Positions 23,697 to 31,767 of a stretch of DNA of 42,546 bases are shown in pieces. Each line of letters opens with the position of its first letter. The stretch's first letter is position 1. Location of the stretch: contig CBFIJI010000005.1 in assembly GCA_965662885.1 (NCBI GenBank), positions 1-42,546 of the forward strand. The letters run 5' to 3'. The stretch is from CBFIJI01 sp965662885. Its GTDB lineage: Bacteria > Bacteroidota > Bacteroidia > Flavobacteriales > Flavobacteriaceae. The notes beneath the pieces were generated by a model, which was not told where the DNA came from, did not search any database, and worked only from the letters and a program-made list of their open reading frames with translations. The translations under genes were made by a program, and so were the position numbers.

Positions 23697-26238
23697 TTCC
23701 TTCAAAAAAATAAAAAATAATTTTTTGGGCTTTACATTGTTAATGTTCAGCTCCTTGTCCTTTGCACAAGTTAATGACTATGTCAAAGGTAAAACCTATG
23801 TCATTGATTCTATTACTGTTTCTGGGTTAAAAACCTATAACGATAAAACCGTTGTGTCCTATAGCGGATTGCGGAAAGGACAGGTAATTACAATTCCTGG
23901 AGAAGAAATTAGTGCTGTAATCAGTAAGCTGTGGGGGCTTGATTTATTTAGTGACATCAACTTTTATGTCCTTAAAGTTGTTGACAATAAAATTACTATT
24001 GAAATTGCCATCGAAGAATTACCAACCCTTTCAGACGTAAAAATTCAGGGCTTAAAAAAAGGTAAAAAAGAAAGTATTATTGAGGCCACAGAGTTAACAA
24101 GCGGGAAAAAACTATCAGAAAGTTTTTTAACCAATACAAAAAACTACATCTTGAATAAGTTTAAAAAAGAAGGTTTTTTAAACGCAAAAGTGGCACTAAA
24201 TACAATTCCTGATACCATTGGAAGTAACTCCTTAAAAATGGTGGTCAATGTTGATCGAGGAAGTAGAATAAAAATCAAAAATATTGATTTTAGTGGGAAT
24301 GAGGTTTTTAAAAATAAGTTGCTGAGAAGCAAATTAAAGAAAACTAGAAAAAAGTTTGCTCCACGTTTTTGGAAGAAATCAAAATACATTGCCGAAGATT
24401 ATGAAAGTGACAAGGAAAGTCTCCTAGAATTTTATAAAGAAAAAGGCTATCGTGATGCGCGTATTGTTTCTGATTCTTTAATTACTAACGACGATAACAC
24501 GATTAGTTTAAACATTAATGTAGAGGAAGGCAACCGCTATTATTTTGGAAACATCAACTATTTAGGGAATACTGCCTACAGTGATATCGTACTTCAACAA
24601 ATTTTAGGCCTTAAAAAAGGGGATGTCTATAATGGCGTATTGCTTAAAAAACGTATTGCGGACACAAGCAAACCAGACGGGATGGACCTTAGTAATCTCT
24701 ACCAAAACAACGGTTACTTGTTTTCAAACATCAATGCTGTTGAAGTGAGTGCCGAAAATGATACCATAGACTTTGAAATTCGGATTAATGAAGGGAAATT
24801 GGCAAGCTTTAATAAAATCTCTGTGGTTGGAAATACCAAAACCAACGATCATGTCATTTATAGAGAACTGCGAACCAAACCAGGCGCACTTTACAGTAAG
24901 GATCAAGTTGTAAGAACAGTAAGAGAACTCGGACAACTTGGCTTTTTTGATGCAGAAAAAATTGACCCTAATTTTGAGAATGTCGATCCTAATGCGGGAA
25001 CTGTTGACATTAAATTTGGGTTGATTGAAGCAGGTGCTAGTCAAATTGAATTACAAGGTGGTTATGGTGGAGGTGGATTCATAGGAACACTAGGACTCTC
25101 CTTCAACAACTTTTCAATGCGGAATATTTTTAACAAAGAAGAGTATAGACCACTTCCCATGGGAGATGGACAAAGCCTTGCACTTCGCCTTCAAGCGAGT
25201 CAATTTTACAGTACCTATAGTTTTAGTTTTTCAGAACCATGGCTTGGGGGAAGACAGCCTGTACAATTTTCGACCTCCTTATCGCATACCATTCAATATC
25301 GTTACGATTATTTTACTGGGAGAGCTGATAAAAGCCAATCTTTTCAAATTTCAGGAATTACCCTTGGTTTAGCCAAAAGATTGAATGTACCTGATGACTA
25401 TTTTCAATTATCACAAGCACTTTCTTATCAATATTATAATTTAAATAATTACTATACTGGTCTTTTTACTTTTGGTGATGGGCAATCGAATAATTTAGCA
25501 TATACTGTTGCCTTATCAAGAAACAACACCTCGACCAATCCTATTTTCCCAACAGCAGGTTCCAGTTTTTCAATCAGCGCAAAATTGACTCCGCCTTATT
25601 CTCTTTTTAAAAAAGTAGATTATGATGCGATTGAGGATGAAATTCGCGATCAAAACCCTACCCTAAATGACAATGAAATCAACGCACGTGTTGACCAAGA
25701 AAAGTATAATTGGTTGGAGTTTTATAAAGTGAAATTCAGTGGAATATGGTACACGAAAATTATTGATAAACTAATTCTTAAAACACAAGCTGACTTTGGA
25801 TTCTTAGGGGCCTATAACCCAGATAGAGGTAATATTCCTTTTGAACGTTTTTATATAGGTGGGGACGGGATGGTCAATTACGCTCTAGACGGGAGAGAAA
25901 CCATAGCACTTCGAGGGTATGACAACCAATCCCTTTCTAGTAGAGAAGGTTCTGTTATTTACAATAAATTCTCTTTAGAACTTCGTTATCCTATCACCCT
26001 TAAGCCTTCTGCCTCCATCTACGGACTTACTTTCTTAGAAGCTGGAAATGGATATGATAGCTTTAGAACATTTGATCCGTTTAACTCTAAACGATCTGCT
26101 GGAGCGGGTGTTCGAATCTTTATGCCTGCATTTGGATTGCTGGGAATTGACTTTGGATACGGATTCGATAATCCCAATTCTAATGTAAACGAAGCCAATG
26201 GGTGGGAAACTCACTTTATCATTGGACAACAATTTTAA
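23629..26238 (+). CDS. bamA: Outer membrane protein assembly factor BamA
   Basis: This 869-residue core of the BAM complex inserts beta-barrels into the outer membrane. The signal peptide is at about 26-46 (cleavage after SFA), followed by five POTRA-type repeats (to about 470, with elements such as ITVSGLKTY, IDFSGNEVF, INYLGNTAY, ISVVGNTKT), then a 16-strand barrel with the conserved QLRGYDN-like loop here as LRGYDNQS, ending in a terminal Phe. The start is not certain: no ATG, GTG or TTG suits a normal signal peptide after the uppS stop, so the ATG at 23629, inside uppS in another frame, is used. This gives a longer charged n-region of about 30 residues. Confidence 0.93.
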   Translation: MRYQITEKESEDLEKPANKSRNNSFKKIKNNFLGFTLLMFSSLSFAQVNDYVKGKTYVIDSITVSGLKTYNDKTVVSYSGLRKGQVITIPGEEISAVISKLWGLDLFSDINFYVLKVVDNKITIEIAIEELPTLSDVKIQGLKKGKKESIIEATELTSGKKLSESFLTNTKNYILNKFKKEGFLNAKVALNTIPDTIGSNSLKMVVNVDRGSRIKIKNIDFSGNEVFKNKLLRSKLKKTRKKFAPRFWKKSKYIAEDYESDKESLLEFYKEKGYRDARIVSDSLITNDDNTISLNINVEEGNRYYFGNINYLGNTAYSDIVLQQILGLKKGDVYNGVLLKKRIADTSKPDGMDLSNLYQNNGYLFSNINAVEVSAENDTIDFEIRINEGKLASFNKISVVGNTKTNDHVIYRELRTKPGALYSKDQVVRTVRELGQLGFFDAEKIDPNFENVDPNAGTVDIKFGLIEAGASQIELQGGYGGGGFIGTLGLSFNNFSMRNIFNKEEYRPLPMGDGQSLALRLQASQFYSTYSFSFSEPWLGGRQPVQFSTSLSHTIQYRYDYFTGRADKSQSFQISGITLGLAKRLNVPDDYFQLSQALSYQYYNLNNYYTGLFTFGDGQSNNLAYTVALSRNNTSTNPIFPTAGSSFSISAKLTPPYSLFKKVDYDAIEDEIRDQNPTLNDNEINARVDQEKYNWLEFYKVKFSGIWYTKIIDKLILKTQADFGFLGAYNPDRGNIPFERFYIGGDGMVNYALDGRETIALRGYDNQSLSSREGSVIYNKFSLELRYPITLKPSASIYGLTFLEAGNGYDSFRTFDPFNSKRSAGAGVRIFMPAFGLLGIDFGYGFDNPNSNVNEANGWETHFIIGQQF

Positions 26239-26317
26239 CTTTTTTTAGGGCAACTATTTCCTCAATACAAAATATATTACCCAATAATTCGTTTAAACGA
26301 TACAAATTTATAATGCA

Positions 26318-26899
26318 ATGGCTAAATATTTTTTTGTTTTTCTAATCTGTGCCGTTACTACTGTTTCTGCCCAAAGAACAACTCGCGTTGGTTATATCGA
26401 TATGAATGTCATTCTTGAAAATCTAGAAGACTATCAAACCGCTAATGAATTATTAGAAAAAAATATCGTAGAATGGAAGAAAGAAGTGGAGTTAAAAAAA
26501 ATTCAACTCAAACAGTATCAAGATCAATTACTTGCTGAAAAAGTCTTGTTAACTCCAGAATTGATTGCCGAACGTGAATTGGAAATACAAGATTTTGCAG
26601 GCGAACTCATTGATTTACAAGAGAGAAGATTTGGGGTCAATGGAAGTGTGATTGCGCAAAGAACAAAATTACTACAACCAATTCAGGATCAAGTGATGGG
26701 TGTCGTAAAACAGATTGCAGAAGAAAAAAAATATGATTATATATTTGACCGATCTTCAAATGGAAGTATGTTGTATTCCGCAAAAAATTACGATATTAGC
26801 ACCCTAGTTTTAAAACGCATAAATCTCAAGCAGAGACAGAATAAACGAAAACAACAGCTAGAAAATATAAAACAAAAAGTAGACCGCTTAAATAATTAA
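26318..26899 (+). CDS. OmpH/Skp family periplasmic chaperone, first copy
   Basis: This 193-residue protein has a signal peptide of 18 residues (VSAQ). The mature part shows the Skp pattern: VGYIDMNVILENLEDY, a long charged coiled-coil (about 45-130), and a C-terminal YDYIFDRSSNGSMLYSA. It carries unfolded outer membrane proteins across the periplasm to BamA, which is encoded just before. An extra basic tail (residues 165-193) is not in the second copy. It is a paralogue of the next gene, 5 bases downstream. Confidence 0.93.
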   Translation: MAKYFFVFLICAVTTVSAQRTTRVGYIDMNVILENLEDYQTANELLEKNIVEWKKEVELKKIQLKQYQDQLLAEKVLLTPELIAERELEIQDFAGELIDLQERRFGVNGSVIAQRTKLLQPIQDQVMGVVKQIAEEKKYDYIFDRSSNGSMLYSAKNYDISTLVLKRINLKQRQNKRKQQLENIKQKVDRLNN

Positions 26900-26904
26900 A
26901 TACT

Positions 26905-27411
26905 ATGAAACATTTATCCTTTTTTATTACTCTTCTTTTATTTGTGGCTCCAATAGCTACAACTCAGGCACAATCAAAAATAGCTCATATTGATACGCAA
27001 AAATTGATTAGTGAAATGCCAGAGGTTATTGCTGCACAAAAAGAGCTAGAAAAGTTAGAAAAACAATATACTACTGAATTGGAAAACACTGCAAAAGAAT
27101 TTCAAACAAAAGCACAATCCTATGCAGGAGATGCACAAAACCAATCTGAATTGATCAATCAACAACGTCAACAAGAATTGGAAGGAATGCAACAAAATAT
27201 CCAACAGTTTCGTGAAACTGCTGCACAAGAATTGCAGAAAAAACAAGCTGAAATGATGCGACCTTTATACGAAAAGGCACGAACTGCAATTGAAAAAATC
27301 TCTAATGCACAAGGCTTTGAATATGTTTTGGATGCCAGTGCTGGAGGAAGTGTGATCATCGCTAAAGGAAAAGACCTTATGGCTGATGTTAAAAAAGAAC
27401 TTGGATTCTAA
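26905..27411 (+). CDS. OmpH/Skp family periplasmic chaperone, second copy
   Basis: This 168-residue protein has a signal peptide ending TTQAQ (residue 23). The mature part begins IAHIDTQKLISEMPEV, followed by a coiled coil rich in Gln and Glu and a terminal FEYVLDASAGGSVIIAKG. It has the shape of Skp and would form a trimeric jellyfish-like chaperone cavity, possibly with the first copy. It is the last gene before the bidirectional terminator. Confidence 0.95.
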   Translation: MKHLSFFITLLLFVAPIATTQAQSKIAHIDTQKLISEMPEVIAAQKELEKLEKQYTTELENTAKEFQTKAQSYAGDAQNQSELINQQRQQELEGMQQNIQQFRETAAQELQKKQAEMMRPLYEKARTAIEKISNAQGFEYVLDASAGGSVIIAKGKDLMADVKKELGF

Positions 27412-27431
27412 AAAAACAGACTAGAAAAATA

Positions 27432-27459
27432 AAAAACTGCTTTCGAGCAGTTTTTTTTT
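27432..27459 (+). terminator. Bidirectional intrinsic terminator
   Basis: ACTGCT-TTCG-AGCAGT is a perfect 6-bp stem (extended by A-T pairs) with a UUCG tetraloop and a T9 run to the right and an A-run to the left. It ends the bamA/ompH transcript and, read on the minus strand (loop CGAA, then TTTTTTATTTTT), also the gamma-carbonic-anhydrase gene. Confidence 0.92.
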
Positions 27460-27476
27460 GCTCTAATTTTTGCGGT

Positions 27477-27989
27477 TTATGTTTTAAACCATGAAGAATA
27501 GGTAATATAACTCGCCGCTATTCGCTCAATTTCACCTTTTTGTAGGTTGATATCTACTTTCTTAATCAACTTAGCAGGAACCCCAGCATAAACAGAACCT
27601 CGTGGTACTTGAGTCCCTTTAGGAAGTACAGCGCCAGCCGCTATGATACTATTGGAGCCGATATGGCAGTCATCCATCACAATACTTCCCATGCCAATTA
27701 AAACATTATCATCAATGGTACAACCATGGACTATGGCATTATGACCTATGGATACATCATTTCCAATGGTAGTTGCCGCCTTTTCATAGGTCGCATGGAT
27801 AACCACCCCATCTTGAATATTGACACGATCGCCAATTTGAATTCGATTCACATCGCCCCGAATGACCGCTTGAAACCAAACAGAACAATTGTCTCCCATG
27901 ATAACCTCTCCAACAACAGTGGCATTTTCCGCAAAGTAACAGTCCTTCCCCAACTGTGGAGAAAACCCACGAACTGATTTTAATAGCAT
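27477..27989 (-). CDS. Gamma carbonic anhydrase-like hexapeptide-repeat protein
   Basis: This 170-residue left-handed beta-helix protein (hexapeptide repeats from about 20 to 140) is of the YrdA/PaaY/gamma-carbonic anhydrase type and would form a trimer with zinc sites between subunits. The three metal His residues are His65 (VVIHAT), His83 (SIGH) and His88 (IVHG), in the family spacing. The catalytic acids of archaeal Cam are not obvious, so activity is uncertain; acyl-transferase-like roles have been suggested for relatives. It is a single gene, convergent with ompH and ending at the shared terminator. Confidence 0.9.
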   Translation of the reverse strand: MLLKSVRGFSPQLGKDCYFAENATVVGEVIMGDNCSVWFQAVIRGDVNRIQIGDRVNIQDGVVIHATYEKAATTIGNDVSIGHNAIVHGCTIDDNVLIGMGSIVMDDCHIGSNSIIAAGAVLPKGTQVPRGSVYAGVPAKLIKKVDINLQKGEIERIAASYITYSSWFKT

Positions 27990-28052
27990 TTGTAAAATTT
28001 AATTAAAATTACAAAATCTCCAGATGTTTCCTATAAATGAATTTCAATTGTA

Positions 28053-28081
28053 TTGAATCAAGTGAGTTTTCTGTATTTTTG
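28053..28081 (+). promoter_or_regulatory. Promoter of the NifU-like gene (TTG-N18-TATTTTTG)
   Basis: An exact TAnnTTTG box (28074-28081) lies 13 bases before the ATG, with a TTG 18 bases upstream of it in the -33 position. It is one of the better two-part promoter matches in the window. Confidence 0.55.
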
Positions 28082-28094
28082 AAAAAAAAAAAGA

Positions 28095-28988
28095 ATGTCA
28101 AAGTATAGCGTTAAAGGAAAAGCGAACAAAGGAGATATATGGGCGAATTTTATTATCAATAAAGCCATTGGACCAGAACAAGTAAAACAATATAATAATA
28201 TTGATGAAGCTTCAGGTGCTCCACTAGTCCAACAATTATTTTATTTACCCTTTGTAAAAAGTGTTCGTCTTGGTTTGAGTGAGCTTCAGGTGGAACGTTT
28301 TAATATTCTTGAATGGGAAGAAGTTATTGATGAGGTAAGCGAACAACTTCAAAACTACCTCAATGATGGGGGTATTGTTATTCATCAAAAAAATAATGAA
28401 AAAATACCCGTCAGTATTTATGCAGAAAGTACGCCCAATCCTTCGGTAATGAAATTTGTAGCCAACAAACCATTAGTCTCACAAAGCATTGAATTTAAAA
28501 ATATCGATGAAGCCAAAGAGGCGCCTTTAGCTCAAAAGCTATTCCATTTCCCATTTGTTAAGGAGGTTTTTATGGATGCTAATTATTTATCTATCACAAA
28601 ATTTGATGTTGCTAACTGGGAAGATGTGGTCATGGAAGTCCGAGAATATGTACGTCAATATATAGAATCAGGGAAAACCATAATCAATGCGGCTGTTCAT
28701 ACGGAAGACCAAAAAATAAGTCTTGAAAAAAAGACAAAAACACTCAATGACACAGAACAACAAATTGTCAATATTCTTGATGAATACATCAAGCCTGCGG
28801 TGGCTTCCGATGGTGGTAATATTGCTTTTGAAGCCTTTGATGAGGAAAATAAAATTGTCAAAGTTGTTTTGCAAGGTGCCTGCAGTGGATGTCCTTCTTC
28901 AACCTTTACTCTAAAAAATGGGATTGAAACCATGCTAAAGGAAATGATGCCCGGTAAGATCAATCAAGTAGAGGCAATTAACGGCTAA
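28095..28988 (+). CDS. NifU-like iron-sulfur scaffold with doubled Nfu N-domain
   Basis: This 297-residue protein contains two tandem Nfu-N-type domains (about 10-95 and 107-200). Both carry the segment IDEAxxAPLxQxLFxxPFVKxV; the second also has the canonical TPNPSVMKF. The C-terminal NifU domain (about 220-290) has the cluster-binding pair CSGC (Cys263, Cys266). It likely holds and transfers Fe-S clusters to client proteins in the cytoplasm. The first N-domain has lost the TPNPxxxKF part, so it may be a structural copy. It is followed 2 bases later by the DUF255 gene. Confidence 0.92.
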   Translation: MSKYSVKGKANKGDIWANFIINKAIGPEQVKQYNNIDEASGAPLVQQLFYLPFVKSVRLGLSELQVERFNILEWEEVIDEVSEQLQNYLNDGGIVIHQKNNEKIPVSIYAESTPNPSVMKFVANKPLVSQSIEFKNIDEAKEAPLAQKLFHFPFVKEVFMDANYLSITKFDVANWEDVVMEVREYVRQYIESGKTIINAAVHTEDQKISLEKKTKTLNDTEQQIVNILDEYIKPAVASDGGNIAFEAFDEENKIVKVVLQGACSGCPSSTFTLKNGIETMLKEMMPGKINQVEAING

Positions 28989-28990
28989 TC

Positions 28991-31036
28991 TTGAGTACCC
29001 AAAAAAAATATATTAATACACTTTATAAGGAACTTAGTCCCTATTTACTTCAACATGCCAAACAGCCCGTTGCCTGGCAAGCTTGGAATGAAAATCTTTT
29101 TGAAGAGGCAGAGCAAGCTGGTAAACTAATCATCATAAGTATTGGGTACTCAAGTTGTCATTGGTGTCATGTTATGGCACATGAAAGCTTTGATGATCCA
29201 GAAGTTGCCCGCTTTATGAATGCCCATTTTATTTCGATTAAAGTGGATCGGGAAGAGCGTCCAGATGTTGATCGAATTTATATGCAAGCCTTACAGATGT
29301 TGACTGGCCAAGGGGGTTGGCCGCTAAATATCGTTGCACTTCCTAATGGTCAACCCATATGGGGAGCTACCTATTTACCAATAGAACAGTGGAAAAATGC
29401 CTTGGATCAACTAATTACGCTTTCCAAAAAGCGGCCCGAAAAACTACAAGAACAAGCGGCCATGCTCCTAGAAGGGCTTCAAGCAATTAATTCACATAAT
29501 GAACCGCAAGGAATAATTCCTATAAACGAATTCAATGCCTTGCTTTATCGCATGCTTAAACAGGTCGATTTGGATTTTGGAGGACGTCAAGGAGCACCAA
29601 AATTCATGATGCCAGTCCTGTTGGATTTTTGGTTGTATGCCTCTCAGGTTTTACAAAATAAAGATGCTGAAAAACATGTTTACAACACCTTAAATAAAAT
29701 GGCAATGGGAGGCGTCTTTGATGCAATAGGTGGTGGTTTTTCGCGATATGCAGTTGATGAACGGTGGCATGTTCCGCATTTTGAAAAGATGGGCTATGAC
29801 AATGGACAATTGCTCTCTACCTATAGTAATGCCTATCGTTATAACCCCAATCCACACTTTAAAGAAACGGTAAAAAACACCATTGACTTTTTGGAAAGTG
29901 AATTGCAACATCCCGATGGAGGCTTTTATGCTGCTTTAGATGCTGACAGTCAAAATAGTGAAGGAAAGTTGGAAGAAGGAGCGTACTATGTTTGGAATAA
30001 AAAGGAACTTCAAACGTTGTTAGATGCCGATTTTCCACTATTCCAAAAATACTACAATATCAATAGTACAGGTTTATGGGAAGGGGAAAAATACGTACTC
30101 TTCAGAACCCAAGAGGATACTACTTTTGCTCAAGAGAATGGACTTTCAATCAACACATTTCAACAGAAGAAAGCGCATTGGAAAACCAACTTACTCAAAT
30201 ACAGAAACCAACGAAAAAGACCTCTTTGTGATGACAAAGCTATCTGTTCGTGGAATGCGTTGATTTGTTCTGGCTTGTTAGAAAGCTATCGCGTGTTTAG
30301 AGAAGAAAGATATGGCAACTTGGCAAAAAAGGGGATTTCCTTTATTGAAAATCACTTCCTTTCAAAAACAGAAGGGCTTTTCCGTATTTATAAAAATGAA
30401 CAACAGACTGTTTTAGGACTTGCAGAAGATTTTGCCACCTTAATTCAACTATACATCAACGCCTATGAGCTATTTTTTGACTCCAACTACTTGTTGCAGG
30501 CCAAAAAATTGATGGTGTTCTGCATAAAGAATTTCAGTAGTGTCAATTCAAAACTATTTAGTTATACCAATAGACAACAAACTCCGCTCCTACTTCAACA
30601 AATAGAGATTGAAGACAATGTCATTCCATCTTCCAATGCACTCATGGCAGAAAACCTCATTCGATTGAGTGTGCACTTTGATGAACAATCATGGCGTAAG
30701 CGTGCCGAAGAGATGATCGCCGAAGTGTACAGCAGTGTAAGTACTTACCCTAGCAGTCATGCAAAATGGTTAAGTGTATCGTTGCTTTTACAACAACCAC
30801 AAATAGAAATTGTCGTTACGGGAAAAGGGTTTAAAAAAATAATGGAGCAACTTCAAGCCTTCCATCTCCCTCACATTTGTTGGGCTGGAGCCGCCACAGA
30901 AAGCACTTTACCGCTATTGAAAGAGCGTTATGTAACCGACAAAACACTCGTTTATTGGTGTGAAGATCAACGATGCGATCTTCCAGAAACCCATATTGGA
31001 AATATTTTAAAACGCCTTAAAAGTAGAATACTATAG
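28991..31036 (+). CDS. DUF255 thioredoxin-fold protein (YyaL/spermatogenesis-associated 20 family)
   Basis: This 681-residue protein has an N-terminal thioredoxin-like domain (to about 170) with SSCHWCHVMAHESF (Cys56, Cys59) and KVDREERPDVD, then an (alpha/alpha)6-barrel-like region resembling glycan epimerase/cellobiose-2-epimerase folds (GGxFDAIGGGFSRYAVDERWHVPHFEKM, about 237-264). The start is a TTG at 28991, 2 bases after the NifU-like stop; no ATG precedes the conserved NTLYKELSPYLLQHA. No signal peptide is seen. The function of the family is not known. Its stop overlaps the tsaB stop on the other strand. Confidence 0.92.
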   Translation: MSTQKKYINTLYKELSPYLLQHAKQPVAWQAWNENLFEEAEQAGKLIIISIGYSSCHWCHVMAHESFDDPEVARFMNAHFISIKVDREERPDVDRIYMQALQMLTGQGGWPLNIVALPNGQPIWGATYLPIEQWKNALDQLITLSKKRPEKLQEQAAMLLEGLQAINSHNEPQGIIPINEFNALLYRMLKQVDLDFGGRQGAPKFMMPVLLDFWLYASQVLQNKDAEKHVYNTLNKMAMGGVFDAIGGGFSRYAVDERWHVPHFEKMGYDNGQLLSTYSNAYRYNPNPHFKETVKNTIDFLESELQHPDGGFYAALDADSQNSEGKLEEGAYYVWNKKELQTLLDADFPLFQKYYNINSTGLWEGEKYVLFRTQEDTTFAQENGLSINTFQQKKAHWKTNLLKYRNQRKRPLCDDKAICSWNALICSGLLESYRVFREERYGNLAKKGISFIENHFLSKTEGLFRIYKNEQQTVLGLAEDFATLIQLYINAYELFFDSNYLLQAKKLMVFCIKNFSSVNSKLFSYTNRQQTPLLLQQIEIEDNVIPSSNALMAENLIRLSVHFDEQSWRKRAEEMIAEVYSSVSTYPSSHAKWLSVSLLLQQPQIEIVVTGKGFKKIMEQLQAFHLPHICWAGAATESTLPLLKERYVTDKTLVYWCEDQRCDLPETHIGNILKRLKSRIL

Positions 31037-31714
31037 TATTTTCTTAGCTGGAGTTGTTAAAAATTCTTTGAGATAGAACGGTTCGAAGTACGCCAAAGAT
31101 TCAAAACGTTTTTCAGTATATGCTTTGAATGCTAATGGGATCATATCTTTTGCTAATGGATATTTAGGTTCTTCAAGAAAAGTAATTGAAGCTGAAGGAT
31201 TAATCGCTTGAAATTTTTCTGTTCCTACTCCAAAAACAAGCAATGGCTTTGTGGTAAAATTGGTGAATGATTCTGTATTCAATACCTCTGCCCAGGTATT
31301 TTGTACCACTTGTTTTTGAGCATCTAAAACCATTGTGTAAACTTCCATTCTTCGAGCGTCTAACATGGGGATCAACAAGGAATTATTTGAAATGGGCAGA
31401 ACCGTTTGAGCCATGATTTCAAGGGTGTTTAAAGCAATCAAAGGAAGCTCTAGAGCATAGCAAAGTCCCTTTGCAGCCGCCACACCAATTCGAAGCCCTG
31501 TATATGATCCAGGCCCCATACTTATTGCAACCGCATCAAGTTCCTTTGGAGTTTTACCGGCCTTTTTAAGTACTTTTTCAATAAAACTATGCAGTTTTTC
31601 GCTATGGCTATAATGATCATTTAAAACGCTTAATTCCGCTAAGAGTTGACCGTTTTCGCTAATGGCAACGGAACAGTTTTTAGTAGCAGTTTCAAGATGT
31701 ATAATACAAGCCAT
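31031..31714 (-). CDS. tsaB: tRNA threonylcarbamoyladenosine biosynthesis protein TsaB
   Basis: This 227-residue ASKHA-fold partner of TsaD and TsaE forms t6A37 on ANN-decoding tRNAs. It has the N-terminal strand LETATKNCSVAISENG, HSEKLH, and SMGPGSYTGLRIGVAAAKGL (about 66-85), the segment typical of TsaB. It is convergent with the DUF255 gene, sharing 6 bases. The hairpin between it and tolC (31722-31752) suggests that it is not part of the exporter operon, or is reached only by read-through. Confidence 0.95.
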   Translation of the reverse strand: MACIIHLETATKNCSVAISENGQLLAELSVLNDHYSHSEKLHSFIEKVLKKAGKTPKELDAVAISMGPGSYTGLRIGVAAAKGLCYALELPLIALNTLEIMAQTVLPISNNSLLIPMLDARRMEVYTMVLDAQKQVVQNTWAEVLNTESFTNFTTKPLLVFGVGTEKFQAINPSASITFLEEPKYPLAKDMIPLAFKAYTEKRFESLAYFEPFYLKEFLTTPAKKIL

Positions 31715-31721
31715 ATCATTT

Positions 31722-31752
31722 AAATAAAAAACACGACCGCTGGTCGTGTTTT
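31722..31752 (-). terminator. Intrinsic terminator after the TolC-like gene
   Basis: On the minus strand AAAACACGACC pairs with GGTCGTGTTTT across a 3-base loop (AGC) and is followed by further T. It lies between the exporter operon and tsaB. Confidence 0.9.
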
Positions 31753-31767
31753 AATTATAATCAATAT

